DNA from: Gavia stellata
Lineage: Eukaryota > Chordata > Aves > Gaviiformes > Gaviidae
NCBI RefSeq assembly: GCF_030936135.1
Contig: NC_082637.1
Location: forward strand, 11,917,001-11,981,000
DNA length: 64,000 nt
Direction: 5' to 3'
Below the pieces are notes generated by a model that saw nothing but the letters and a program-made list of their open reading frames with translations, did no database searches and had not been told where the DNA came from. This document shows positions 1-12,800 of this stretch, piece by piece (the stretch's first letter is position 1; the number at the start of each line of letters is the position of its first letter). The position numbers and the translations under genes were made by a program.

Positions 1-669
1 CCTCAGTCCCTGAAGGTCCCGGCAGGAAGGGGCTGTGGGATCAGGGTGGGGGGCAGTGGCCAGAGCTGCCCATGCCAGGCCAGGTCAGAGCCACCCTGCA
101 GTGCAGAGGTCTGCTTGTCCCCCTGCCTGCCCATGCAGGTGAGGGATCCTGGGGACATCTCCTGCAGCCCCAGGAGCTGGAGCGGAGGGGACCGAAGGGA
201 GGTCAGCCCTTGGCATTGGGGCTGGAGGCTTTGGGGGATGTACCTGGGGGAAAAGTGATGCCCTCCCTCAGAGGATGGGCATTTGGGGCTGCCCTGGGAA
301 GGGACAGAGCTGTGCTGAGTGTGGGGACGACCGTGCGCAGGTGGCCCAATGCTCAGGGGAGGTGGACAAGGAGAGGCAACGTGGGAACCCCCCTGCTGCG
401 GGCTGTGCTGTGGCCAAGAGTGTCCATGGACACAACAGTGGATGGGGGAGTTTCATGGATGAGTCATCCTTCACGCTTTGGGTGCACAAGGAGAGCCCGC
501 TCCCAACACTCGTTGTGACGGGTCATGTCCTGGCTGATGGACGTGTCACCTTCCCCCTCCCTTCAGGGGCTGGAGGATTGCTGGGGACTGCTGATACCCC
601 ACCACCTACCCCTGCCACACCTCCTCAGCACTTTACACCCCAACTAACACCCACTTTCAACTCTGACAG
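1..669 (+). other. Gene A intron, first duplicated unit
   Basis: Intron sequence upstream of the first visible sushi exon, ending in CTCTGACAG. The whole stretch is repeated at 1133-1801. No additional exon was seen. Confidence 0.6.
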
Positions 670-893
670 AAATGTGCCAAAGACCCCTATGGGACTCAAG
701 TCTCCGTATGGAACCAGACCAGGAGAATTACAAGAAGAATGAAGAAGTGATGCTCAGCTGCCCTGAGGGTTTCCAGCCACCCTTCACCCATGTCAAATGT
801 ATGGGAAAAGTCCTGTTCATTAGCAACGGGAAACCTGTACACAGAGAAGCTTGGAATGGAAGGGACAGCAGAGGCAGATGGATCAACATTCAG
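1..893. repeat. Tandem duplication, copy 1
   Basis: Positions 1 to about 893 recur at offset +1,132 with no difference that I could find, through intron and most of a sushi exon. The unit begins at or before the window edge. After about 893 the copies differ by a few bases, then by unrelated intron. The absence of divergence means a very recent duplication, conversion or an assembly duplicate. Confidence 0.85.
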
Positions 894-3800
894 CCCACCT
901 TCAGCGTGGAGTGCGATGGTAAGGGAGGCATCAGGAGCTCTCCTGGCTGCCCCATTCTGCCCTTCCCGAGCAGGGGAAGGCAGGCTGTGCGTGCACAGGA
1001 GGTTCCAGGCTCTCTGCCTGCCTGGGGAAATGGTCGGTGCTGCTGAAGGCAGTGTCGAGGCAGCCCAGGAGCCTGCCCCGTACTTGCCCCGGGGCTCCAG
1101 GGGAGCCTCTGCAGAGCTGGGTCTGGTGCCAGCCTCAGTCCCTGAAGGTCCCGGCAGGAAGGGGCTGTGGGATCAGGGTGGGGGGCAGTGGCCAGAGCTG
1201 CCCATGCCAGGCCAGGTCAGAGCCACCCTGCAGTGCAGAGGTCTGCTTGTCCCCCTGCCTGCCCATGCAGGTGAGGGATCCTGGGGACATCTCCTGCAGC
1301 CCCAGGAGCTGGAGCGGAGGGGACCGAAGGGAGGTCAGCCCTTGGCATTGGGGCTGGAGGCTTTGGGGGATGTACCTGGGGGAAAAGTGATGCCCTCCCT
1401 CAGAGGATGGGCATTTGGGGCTGCCCTGGGAAGGGACAGAGCTGTGCTGAGTGTGGGGACGACCGTGCGCAGGTGGCCCAATGCTCAGGGGAGGTGGACA
1501 AGGAGAGGCAACGTGGGAACCCCCCTGCTGCGGGCTGTGCTGTGGCCAAGAGTGTCCATGGACACAACAGTGGATGGGGGAGTTTCATGGATGAGTCATC
1601 CTTCACGCTTTGGGTGCACAAGGAGAGCCCGCTCCCAACACTCGTTGTGACGGGTCATGTCCTGGCTGATGGACGTGTCACCTTCCCCCTCCCTTCAGGG
1701 GCTGGAGGATTGCTGGGGACTGCTGATACCCCACCACCTACCCCTGCCACACCTCCTCAGCACTTTACACCCCAACTAACACCCACTTTCAACTCTGACA
1801 GAAATGTGCCAAAGACCCCTATGGGACTCAAGTCTCCGTATGGAACCAGACCAGGAGAATTACAAGAAGAATGAAGAAGTGATGCTCAGCTGCCCTGAGG
1901 GTTTCCAGCCACCCTTCACCCATGTCAAATGTATGGGAAAAGTCCTGTTCATTAGCAACGGGAAACCTGTACACAGAGAAGCTTGGAATGGAAGGGACAG
2001 CAGAGGCAGATGGATCAACATTCAGTCCAGCGTGGAGTGCATCGGTAAGGGAGGCATCAGGAGCAGGATGATACTTTGGAGGGGGGGGGTGCTGGGAATG
2101 TGTCTGGGTGAGAGTCAGCATGGGAAGGTCATGGTTTTCCCCTGGGGCCAGTGCCGTGCGGTTTGATGACCGCGGAAGCAGCTCCTGCAAGACCAGGATG
2201 AAATGTGTCCCATTGTGCTCTCCTGTGTTACCAAAGGATGACTCCAACCACACAACTCAGAGGGTGTGAGGGCAGAAGGACCCTTTTGTTGCTCCCTGTA
2301 AGCTGTGATGTAGCCCAGCTGGTGACACACTGTCCTGTGCTTCCCACTTTTTCCCCCACCATGTCCTGATGTGTGACTGAATGGGGGCAGTTGCCTCACT
2401 GGGGGAATTCTGCCAAAAGGTCATGTCCACCTTCTGAGCGCACCATGAACCCAAACTCCTCCTGATCCCCTACCAGAGTTGGAGTGACCAGTTTTCGCCT
2501 CTCGCTTTCTCACCCACCCAACTGGATGGGGAGCTGGGCTGTCTGACCGCAGAACCCTTGCAAGGCTGGGAGGGGAAGGGAAGAAAGTGACCCTCTGGCA
2601 ATGTTTCCTTCACAGAGATCCTCCAGGTTGTCCCCGAGACCTTGGAGATTTCCAGCACCAGCATCAAACTGAACTGGACCTGCAGGCTCACCGACACCTG
2701 CCAGCGCATTCGGGCCAGGTGCCGGCTGGAAGAGCGTTCCTCCCCTCCCTGTAAGGCTGAAGAGGTGAAGGGAGAGGAGATGTTACGCGGCCAGGAGGGA
2801 ACATTTACATGCCCCCCTCTGCAGCCCTTCACTGTCTACAGAGTCACCATCTTCCTGCCCCCCAGCACGATCCTGTACACACGGCTCCTCACGACAAAGG
2901 AAACGGGTACGTGTCCTCCTACATGAAATGTAAAGATGGCCTTTGCCCGTCAACTCAGTCTGATCATTCACTCCCTGCAGTGACAGTCCTGAGATCAGGG
3001 CTGCTCGGATCCTGTGGGGCTCAGAGAAAGGGGCTGTGCAGGGCTCTGGAGCACAGCATGTTCCCTCCTCACTCTCCCCTGGGCCAGGAGCTGCCTGCAC
3101 CCTGCTCTGGGCTCAGCCCCTCCTCACTGGCCCCGTGCGTGACCCCGTCCTCCTGTGCTTCCAGTGCCGGACAAACCCAAGAAGCTGTGGCTGGATCCCA
3201 GCACGGGGTCCCTCAGGTGGGAGCCGCTGCCTTCCTGCAAAGGGGAGATCATCGGATACCAGGTACCAGGGGACCAGGGACTGCCCACAGTCCTCCTCAC
3301 CTTGCCAGGTGCCTCCCTGCCTGGAGCTCTGTGCAGGATGCCTAGGGGAGAGTTGGGAAGGGAAAGCCATGATGACCTGCAGGAGGAAAGAGAAGTTCAG
3401 GGCTCCTTTTGTGGGGGATGTCACTACGGTGGCTGCGGTGTTGCAACATCATGCCAGTGACCTGGCCTCAGCCTCTTTACACCTATATCTATCTCTTCAA
3501 AGGAACCGCCTCCCTCTTGCTCTCAGCTCTTCACAGAGCCCTGGTCCTTTGCTGATGGAGGCAGCCCCTCTGACGTCTTCAGCGTTGGCTCCAAATGCCT
3601 CCTCTCCTCCTCTGGCCTGCTTTGCGGTCCGCGCATGGGGCCAAGGCTCCTGCTGGTTCCGCTCCAGGAGCCTTCCACAAGCGGGGCAGTCGCAGGGAAG
3701 GGCAGGCTTGCAGGGGTGCTTCGCTCTCTCTCATTGTGCTGTGGGCAGTTTCCCAGAGGGCAGCTGGGAGCTGCCACCCTCCAGCTCTGCCTCCTGTCCC

Positions 3801-6800
3801 CAGCTGAACGTCACGGCCAGGAGCGCGCAGGACGGTGCCTTCCTGGAGGTGCAGCGGCTGCGGCTGAGCGGCTCCGTCACTGAGCACCCGCTGCCCGAGC
3901 ACAGCCCCAGCAACAGCTACGTGGTGACGATGCAGGGACTCACGGCCGCCGGAGCCGGGGCTGCGTTGCTGTGGGAGTTTCAGACCAACAGCTCGGGTAA
4001 GGCTTGTTGTGCCCCGGTCCCTCCAGAGCGGCCACAGCGTGCACCCTGGCTGAGGCAGCTCTCTGTCCCCAGCCCCGTGGCCGCCTGGCCGGCATGGAGG
4101 AGCCTGGGCACAGAGGAGCTGTGCTCTGCAGCCTGCATCGCCCGGGGCTGCCCCTGCTCCCCACACAGCCCCTGCCCTGCTGCCCGCTGATGCTCGTGCC
4201 CCGCTCTTCCCCTCCAGACACTCCGCACCCTCTTGACATCGGCTGCCACAGCGCCCGTGACATCTCCCCAGCCCAAGGGACAGCCGTGCTTCCACTCCGC
4301 CCCATCGCCCAGCTCCCCGAGGCGGCCAGGTGAGTGCAGCCCCCGGCAGCTCTGCTCTCCGCAGCCCCGAGATGGGTTTCCCCACCTGCAGCGTCTGCCC
4401 GCAGCCGCCTCCATCCTGCTCTCCCCGTCTGCCCTGGCCCTCTCACCACCCTGCCTTGCAGGGAGTACCAGCTCATCGTGGCCATGACACACAACGGCAC
4501 GGCGGTGGAAGGCGCCTGCTCGGGGGAGCCGCAGCCCTTCAACGCCAGCCGGCAGCCCGGTGCCTACGTGGCCGCCGTGCTCAACCTCACCGCCCCCACG
4601 GACTTTGTGCTGGGCGACGGGACCCGCGGGCAGGGTTACCACAACGCTGCCCTCCGGCCGGGCTCGGACTACACGGCCCTTCTCCGCCTCGTCCACCGCT
4701 CGCAGCAGGTACCTGTTGTGGGGGGCTCCTGCTCCCCGGGGACGCTGCCAGCCGGGGCCACCGATGGTGAGCGGCAGTGCTGCACAGACTCCACTCCCGG
4801 TCCCGGCGCTGAAAGCCCAGGTGCCTTGGCAGAACAGTGTCCCCGGGGTCCTTGGCCACAGCTGGGACTTTTGGTGGTTGTGGCTGGGAGGTCTTTGCCC
4901 CCAGGGTGGGCAGTGGGGCAGGAGTGGCCTGAGCTCTCCCGCCTGTCTCTTCCAACAGGCAGAGAAGTTCACCTGCGTGTGCTACAGCTTCTCTACTGGT
5001 AAGTGGGCTCCTCGCTCCCTGTGCCCGAGCCTCTCCCTTTTCCCAGACTGGCCGCTTCCCTTGGAGAGGAGCTGGCCCAGCACAGGATTGGTGGGGTCTC
5101 ATTGTCCTACTTCCATATTTGTGGAAGTTCTCTGAATCTTGAGGCTATCCGTGGTAGATGGGATTTGGGCAACCGCGGGCCACTTGGGCAAGTGTGGCAC
5201 TGATGGCAGCTGGACACTGCATCATCCCTGCCACGATCACATATTGCATCTTAGTCCTAGTGCAACCCCAGAAATGCAAAAAATACCTCACCAGGCTCTG
5301 GCCATGCCTGGGGCAGCCAGGGAGACAGGGTCCACGCTGAAGGGTATCACACCGAGCACCAACCTACTGTTTCTGCAGCAGCTTAGCTATTCTCCCATGC
5401 AAATCCTGTGGGGGGAGATGAGGGAAGCTGCTTTTCACCCCACACCCCTATGGGATCTCCTGACGCCTGGTTCAGGCTACGTGGGAGCATGACTCTGGGC
5501 TGTGCTGGTTGCAGGACAGGAGCCGGTGCCTCTGCTAAGCAGGATGCCCGTGGTTATGGCAGTAGCGCTTGTCATTGCATTCCTGGCACTGGGGATTTTG
5601 CTGCTCTTCGTGCTCTTCAGGTCAGTATGTGCCTCACCTCTCCTGCTCTCTGTGAGGCATCCAGTACCTCACGCTGCCAGGGAGTGTCCAAGTGGACCCT
5701 GAGATAAAGCAAGGTAGGAGGCAGGGCTGTTACACAGGCAACAGCCTCTCCTCTGTCTGTCTCTTCTGCTCATCTATGGGCCTGATTTGCTGTTTTGCAG
5801 GCGAAAGTACAACAGTTCAAAAACCTCGGAGAACAACAGCACTATCCCCCTGCGAAGATTTCGAGGAGGTGCAGTATTAGCAGAGGGCCTGCATGCCTTT
5901 TCTGGACAGGCTGTCTGTTAAAAGCACAGGCAGGGTGCTTACAGGGTCTGTAAGGTCCTTACAGGAACAAGGGGACCAGGGCTGGCTGGCGTGGGTTAAG
6001 GGACACCTCCCAGGAGAAAGGGACATGCGTGGGGAGGGACAGTCTAGGGTTCGGTGGGGTCCTGACCACCACAATGCCAGCTCAATCCCAGCTACAGAGC
6101 TCCAGGGCCAGACATCGGGTGCATGCTCAAGTCCTGGCCTCGTGGTCTCCATAGGTGCGTGCAAGCTGAACACTCAGATCCCGGTGGAGGAACTGCTGGA
6201 GGCTCTGAAGAGGTTTAAGAGGGCAGAAATAGAGGCAGAGCAGATAGAGGATGAATCAGTCGACAGCCATGGTGCTGGGCGTCTGAGGGAGTATCAGGTC
6301 TGGTTTAGCTTTGCTTTCCCACCTGTCTGCACTGTCCACGCAGTGCCAACCCCTTCCTTGGGTGTGCAACGCAGCTGGCCTTGGCCAGCCTCAGAACACG
6401 TGCCAATGCAGAGTGGGCTTGTCTTCTTCCTCTGCAGCAACTGTCCTCCACTTTGTTGCATCCCTGCGATGCTGGGAAGGAGCTGTGTAATCAGAGCAAG
6501 AACCGCTACAAGAGCATCATCCCATGTAAGCAGAGCTCTCCAGGGGTTGGCACAGGCACTTGGAGGTGGTTGGGCAGTACAGGGTGCTGGGCTGGTGTAG
6601 GTGCCCCTTCGGCTACTCAGCAATGCTGAGCTCCTTGCCTCATCCTCTATGGCCGCTGAACCCCAGAGGGATTTTCCAAAATTGTCATGTTGGTCCCACT
6701 GTTTTATATCCAGTTGGAGAATCCTTGTTCTGCTCCTCAAATCTTCCTACAAGCTTAATCATTCATCATTGTATTCCCGTTCCTGCTCTTAGTCATTGCT

Positions 6801-9800
6801 GAACACTGCCGTGTCCCATGCAGGTGTGGCCATTTGTGGAAAAGCAGAGGGAGTGGCCCAATTTCTATCAAAACTTAAAGCTCCTCTGGGCCCCACATGG
6901 TGTGGACATTTAGCCATTGCATTAACAGTCTTCCCCAAAAACACATTGCATTTTCTGCTGTGCCATGTCACCTTTTGTGTCATTAGCTGTTCTTTACCTC
7001 TGAACATGTCCTGAGGCCTGGAGTGCTGCTGAAGAGGGAGCAGACAGTCCTGGGCTTTCCTAAATTACATCCCTCTCCTTAAACAGTCATTTTCTTGCTG
7101 CCCCAAAGAGACAGTCCACCGACTCCCACTCTTCTCTTTCAGACGATCACTGCCGTGTGGTGCTGCAGCCCTCTGACACGGGGAATGGCTACATCAATGC
7201 CAGCTACGTGGATGTAGGTAGCAAGGAATTGCTGCCCTGGGCAGGGTAGAGGTGCCTGAGCACGGTAGGAGGGGTGCTTGGCTGTGCTGGGTGCGGACGG
7301 TCCTGCTCACATGGGTGGCCCCCGGGTCTGGCACTTGTTGCCCTCAAGTGCTGGCAGATTTTGGGATGTCACTTTCCTTGCGTCCTCTCTGAGCTGCCCA
7401 GCGTACTCTGGGTTTGTGTGCAGTTCTTATCCCTAATGAAAAGGGACCTGTGTGGGGGGACAGGAGCCAAGATGCAGCCCCTGGGTACCCACTCTCCGTG
7501 GTGGCCAGGAGTGGTGCCGTGGGACACGTGCCGAAGGCTCTGGCCTCTGGTGCCTGTGGCGTTGGGTTCTTTGTCTCATTCCGTGTTAAACGTTTAACCC
7601 GTGTGATCAGAGCTGTTTGAACCTCTCCCCCACAGACCTACCGGAGTCCACGCTTCTTCATTGCAGCTCAAGGTGGGTGCTCCCAGCTTTCATGCTCAGG
7701 AGATGCCAGTCCCTGCCCTGAGCATTTTGGGGAGTGCGGACTGGTACAGCAGCCTAGGAGCTGTTAATGGCTCAGTCCAAGGCCCTGTATCTCTCGGGCC
7801 TCTGTCTTGGACAGTGATTACGGCTGCTGTAGGGCATGGAAAGCCTCAGTGGCAGTTTAGCAGTGGCCAGCTGGAGGCAGTCCCGGCACTGCACAGGCTG
7901 AGGACATGGTCCTTCCACCCACAAGCCTGGTCTGTTCCCTTTGGTGGCTGGCATGACAGGGACAAACCTGCAAATACCTGACACGTCTGCACTCAGTGCA
8001 CTCAGAGGCTGTCTCCAGTGGTGCAAAGCCGAGATGTGTTAGTCTGCTCTGTGCAGCATGCGGTGGGGATGTCTCAGGCTCCTTGCAAAAGCTGCAGAAA
8101 TGCTCTTTAAGAAATAGGACCCTAAATGCGGGAGCTGCTCATGGTCGTCTTGAGAGTCTGGATGGGGAAGCATCAGTGAATCCCTGACATACCCTGGGCT
8201 CACCTGCCCTCCCGCTTCCCTGTCCCAGTTTCTAATACGGGTGATGATCCAAGGTGCCCAGCACCCCCTGCCAGGTGCTGCTGTGCCCAGGCTGTGCAGT
8301 GTCAGTCCCTGAGCAGAGGGAAGCCCAGGGCTGCTCGTAGCCTGGGAACGTCTGAGCTGTGTCTGGGAGCAGCTACACCCCCATGGCTTGGGGTTGAGAA
8401 CACAGGGTTCTCCTCTTCCTCCCCAAGGCCCCTTGCCTGGGACGGTGCTGGATTTCTGGCAGATGGTCTGGCAGGAGAAGACCTCAGTCATTGTGATGCT
8501 GACGGGCTTAGTGGAGCAGAACAAGGTAGAGAAACCATCTCAGCCTGTGCTCAGCTTGGGCCTCCCCAGAGCCCAAGCTTCCTTGCCTGCTTTGCTTTGC
8601 TTTGCTTTGCTCCCAGTGCAGCTGTCAATGAGGGCAGAAAGCAGCTCCACACCACTGCTGGCTTGCAACGCTCCCCTCATGAGTTTGCTCGTGCTTAGCA
8701 GTCTCGCTGCTGTTGACAGACCAAGTGCGAGCAGTATTGGCCAGAGCAGGAGCAGGTCTACGGGGACTTCACCGTGACACTCAACAACACCAGGACCACC
8801 ACGGGCCTTGTCACACGCATCTTCTGCCTGCAGAAGGTAAGCCTGGCGTGTAGCTGAGGTGGGGATGCAGGATGGTTTTGGGTTTCAGCAGCTGGTGGGA
8901 GCTGTTGGCCACAAGACACTGTGGGGAGCCCTGCCTGGTCTCCAGAAAGGGCAGGTCAGCATTGCTATCACTGGATGCCATGCCAGGGCATCAGCCCCAG
9001 GTTTGTGTACCAGGCAAAGGCAATCGGTCAGCTCCAGTGGTCACTCCAGCTGAGTCTGGACTGATGATGCACATGGGCAGATCATGTATCCTTGAGGGCT
9101 TAGGTGAGGTCATAACAAAGGGTATAAAAGCAGCTAAAGGGTATAAAATGGCATCTCTGTACATCCAGGATGATGGGACAGGTGCCTGCCTGTCACCTGG
9201 ACCAGTCTGCAGAGGGTCCACACTGAAGCTCCGTGGTCACTTACAGCTCCTAAACCTGAACAGATAGTTTATGATTTAAGATAATTTACGTGATGACATT
9301 TCGCAAGACGGGTACTTCTGCTGAAGTTATACCTCAGATAATAAGCAGAAACTGAAGGAGCTGCAAGGAGGGGAGAACAGGTACAATATAAAGAAATTGC
9401 AGCTATGCATATTCTTGTCTTTTCTTGTCTTGCCCAGAGCAAAGTCTAGCTGAAAGGTAAAGCTCCAAGAGCACCTGATAGCGGGACATAGCAGTTCATT
9501 AGTTCAGGCCAAATGAATGTGATGTTTGGGGAAAAATACATGATGGGCTGGTAACAAAAGTGACTACATTCACATCAGTGCGGTACCAGCCTTAGGAAAT
9601 ATCTTATTTGGGGAAGCAGGGCTTTTCAATGACTGTGGAAACACTCTACGCTCTATTTTTTTTTCCCCTCTGGGGCACAAGCTGCATTTACTGCCCTGAG
9701 TTCACTGTTCACAGCATGGGGAAGAGGAGAACAAAGTGAATTGTGTGGCAGTGTGCTGGTGAATTTGCCCTTTGCCATCTGATGAGCTATAGTGGAGCAG

Positions 9801-12800
9801 TCATTGTGGTAGGGGTGCTGGGGGGGGACACTGTGTGCTTTTGCCCCCCTGAAGTGGTTTTGTCCACTGCTCCCTACTTGTTGGCATGCAATTACTTCAC
9901 GCAAGTTTCCAGGTTGGTTCCTGCTTCCTGCTCCCAGCCATGTCTCCTTTGCAGGCAGGCTGTGCTCTCCCAAGAGTGGTGGAGCAGTTTCACTACCTGC
10001 TGTGGCCAGACCATGGTGTCCCCACAAACCCTGCTCAGCTCCTGGGCTTAGTGGAGGTGGTGAACAAGAAGGGGTTGGAAGCACCTGCTGGACCTGTGCT
10101 GGTGCACTGCAGGTACTGGGACTGGGAGCGCTTGGGTGCTGGGGCAAGGCTGGCCAGGGCAGCACTGACCCCCGATTTTCTGTGTCCTCAGCGCAGGGAT
10201 TGGGCGAACAGGTACCTTCATTGCCCTGGACTTCCTCCTGAAGATGGGTAAGGCCGAGGGGAAGGTGGATGTGTTTCACTGCGTGCAGAGGCTGCGGGAG
10301 CAGCGCGTCAGCATGGTGCAGACAAAGGTGAGGAGTGTTACTTGCTCCCTGCACACTGTCAGGCTGCAGATCTGCTCCCCACCCTTCCCAGGGATGTGGC
10401 ATGCAAAGACACACTGGCCATGCCCTTCATGGTCTAGCCACAAGGACTGGAGCTGCCAGGTGATGGAGACGGCAGGACCTTGTTTTCAATGCCATGTCCA
10501 AACCTAGTCGGGATCCATGTTCCCTTGAGACCCTCTCAGGTGCCAGCAGCATTCATATGCACCAGTTGCCCTGGTATAGAAGGGCTGTCTTGTAGGCAAG
10601 GAGCATGAACGAGAGTCCACATGTCCTTCAGGCTTTCTGGATGTCTGCCCTCGTGGCATCTTCTAGGCAGCAGTGTCCCAGTCGAGGGACTACATCCCCA
10701 TGGTCTTGCTCAGTGCTGGGACCCTTTGGAGGAAACTAGGCAGGGTAGGACCATCCAGCTGTTTGTAGGATTAACTAGTTCACTGATTTTCTGGGTTTCC
10801 TTCCCCAGAGCAGAAGTCTGGTCTGAGAGGGAGCATTAAACCACAGGAAGATGGTCTTGGCTGGGTTGTTGCAGTTGCTGGCTGTTTCTCAGAGCAGGGC
10901 TGTCTGCACTGAGAGGTGTCTGGCCTCAGGGCCTGACAGCAGGAAGGTGAAGGGTGGACCTGGCTCATTCCTGGCACAGGTCGATGCCAGTGAGCTGGTG
11001 GTCTGGAGTCCCAGGGCTCCTCATGGAGCTGCTCCAGACTGTGGAGCTGACCCATGTCCTCATGCAGGAGCAGTACATCTTCCTGTACGAGGTGCTGCTC
11101 GAAGGCTTGCTCTGCGGCAGCACCGGGGTCCCAGTGGAGAGCCTCACCAGCCATGTCCGCTGCCTTCGAGAAGCTGAGACCTCAAGGCACAACAATGTCC
11201 TTGAGAAGGAGTTCAAGGTACCACCAGGATCTGGTGCACTGGGTGTGGTGCTGCAGGGACTGGTCTGCGGTGCCTCCCCCCTACTGCTCCCCTCCCCAGC
11301 TGTGGGATGGAGATGGGGGAGCATTTCTCTGGGGTGGCTGAAGAAGGGGAGGAGCTGACAGGCAGGACTTCCTTGGCTGAATCATCCCTACAGGCCCTGC
11401 GGAAGTTTTCCGAGTTGTTCCAGCTCCTGCCATGCAGAGAAGCGGAGAAACCCAGCAACCAGCCAAAGAACCGCAAGCCAGGGATCCTGCCAGGTACCAC
11501 TGGCAGGGCCGGGCAGCCCCTTGCTCTGTGACCCAGCACCTGAGAGCAGTGGGGGGGGAAAATGCTGCCCTGCTGCTTCCCTCCCCAGCACCATGCTGCT
11601 AGCAGGTTCTGCCCAGGGTCCAATCGTCATTTTCTGGTTGGTAATAAACATAGATTAGGCTGGTCCCTCCATGGGAACAAGACCCTATCCCTGCTTCCTT
11701 CTGGGCTTGCTGGAGGCATGTGCTCATGGGGTACACCTGGCATAAACATGCCCCTGGATCTAATCTGTCCCAGAGGAGGAGCCCAGATGAGGCATCAGGG
11801 AGCAATGAGGAGGGTGGACCTGCTGCGCCTCTATGCCTCCGCCCATGGGGTTTTGGACATCCCACGTCAGGCAGCCCTGAGCTGTCATAGCCATGGGGCT
11901 GGTGGGGCCTCTTCATCCGAGCCTCTCCAGCTGTGCCGCAGGGAGCCACGCTGACCCCACCACTTGCAGGCAAAGTTGTGTGGGGAGAGGATGGCTCACC
12001 ATTTCACTCTCTGCCCCTTGCCTCTGCAGCGGATTCCTGCCGGCCCATCCTGATGTCCTCATTGAACACGGACGGCTCACCAGGTTACATCAATGCCGTG
12101 TTTGTCAACGTAAGGCTCCAGCCCCAGCCAGGGGTGGGAGCTGCTGACAGCGGCAGCCACCCCCCCAGGCACCACTGCTTAAGGCAGGGGTAGACCATCC
12201 CACCCTGGTTTGAGGTGTCCCAGCTCTGGGGCTTCTTCACAGTGACTACTTCCCAGCAGCTGGGGCCCGGCTGCCAGGAGATGGCCCCCGTGATCAGCCT
12301 AAGCCCTGCCTGCACAGGCAGCTCAGCGGGCACAGCTGCTGGCTTTTGCCTGCTGGGAGCAGAGCCCGGGTGTGATGAGCTGAGAGGGCAGCGAGGTGCG
12401 AGCCTGCTCCAAGCAGAGCCCGGGTGTGATGAGCTGAGAGGGCAGCGAGGTGCGAGCCTGCTCCGAGCAGAGCCCGGGTGTGATGAGCTGAGATGGCAGC
12501 GAGGTGCAAGCCTGCACTAAGCAGGGCTGGAGTGCCCTGCATCTCCTTGTGCTCTGCCCCGGTCTGCAGAGCCCTGGCTATGGGGAGGTGAGGAGCCGCT
12601 CCAGCTGTCAGAGGGGCTCTCAGGGGGATGGATCGTGTGACTTTGTCCTCCCCCACACCCCGGTGTGTTTTGCAGACATACATGGAGGAGGACAGACTCA
12701 TCATCACCCAGCTGCCTCTGCCCACCACACTGGTGGATTTCTGGGCTCTGGTCTGGGATTACACCTGCACATCGGTGGTTGTGCTGAACCAGATCCAGGA

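Larger units (their letters stand above)
670..2044 (+). other. Gene A sushi-like modules (two phase-1 exons)
   Basis: Exons 670-918 and 1802-2044 each encode one module with four cysteines in the contexts MCQRP, LSC, VKC and VEC. Both are symmetrical phase 1-1 exons, so a module can be gained or lost without shifting the frame. The two copies are identical over most of their length and differ only at the 3' end (QPTFSVECD against QSSVECI), because they sit in a 1,132-bp tandem duplication. Sushi/CCP modules usually bind proteins; the ligand is unknown. More modules may lie left of the window. Confidence 0.8.

Noticed and set aside
571-630. ITIM reading of the gene C tail (residue numbers of the predicted protein)
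   Set aside because: The -2 residues of the three tyrosines are Asp, Gln and Asp, not S/I/V/L, so ITIM does not fit while the ITAM spacing does.
790-1650. 286-codon plus-strand frame across the tandem duplication
   Set aside because: It reads the sushi exon out of frame and continues through intron; its tail recurs only because of the 1,132-bp duplication.
3980-4972. 330-residue open frame on the minus strand, and its twin at 18093-19085 on the plus strand
   Set aside because: Both lie antisense to the FN3/membrane-proximal exons of genes A and B and run through their introns and splice sites. They duplicate each other only because of the inverted repeat.
12294-12728. Repetitive peptide (LITPGLCSEQARTSLPSQ repeated) on the minus strand
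   Set aside because: Produced by the 54-bp intronic minisatellite, a multiple of three; no gene context.
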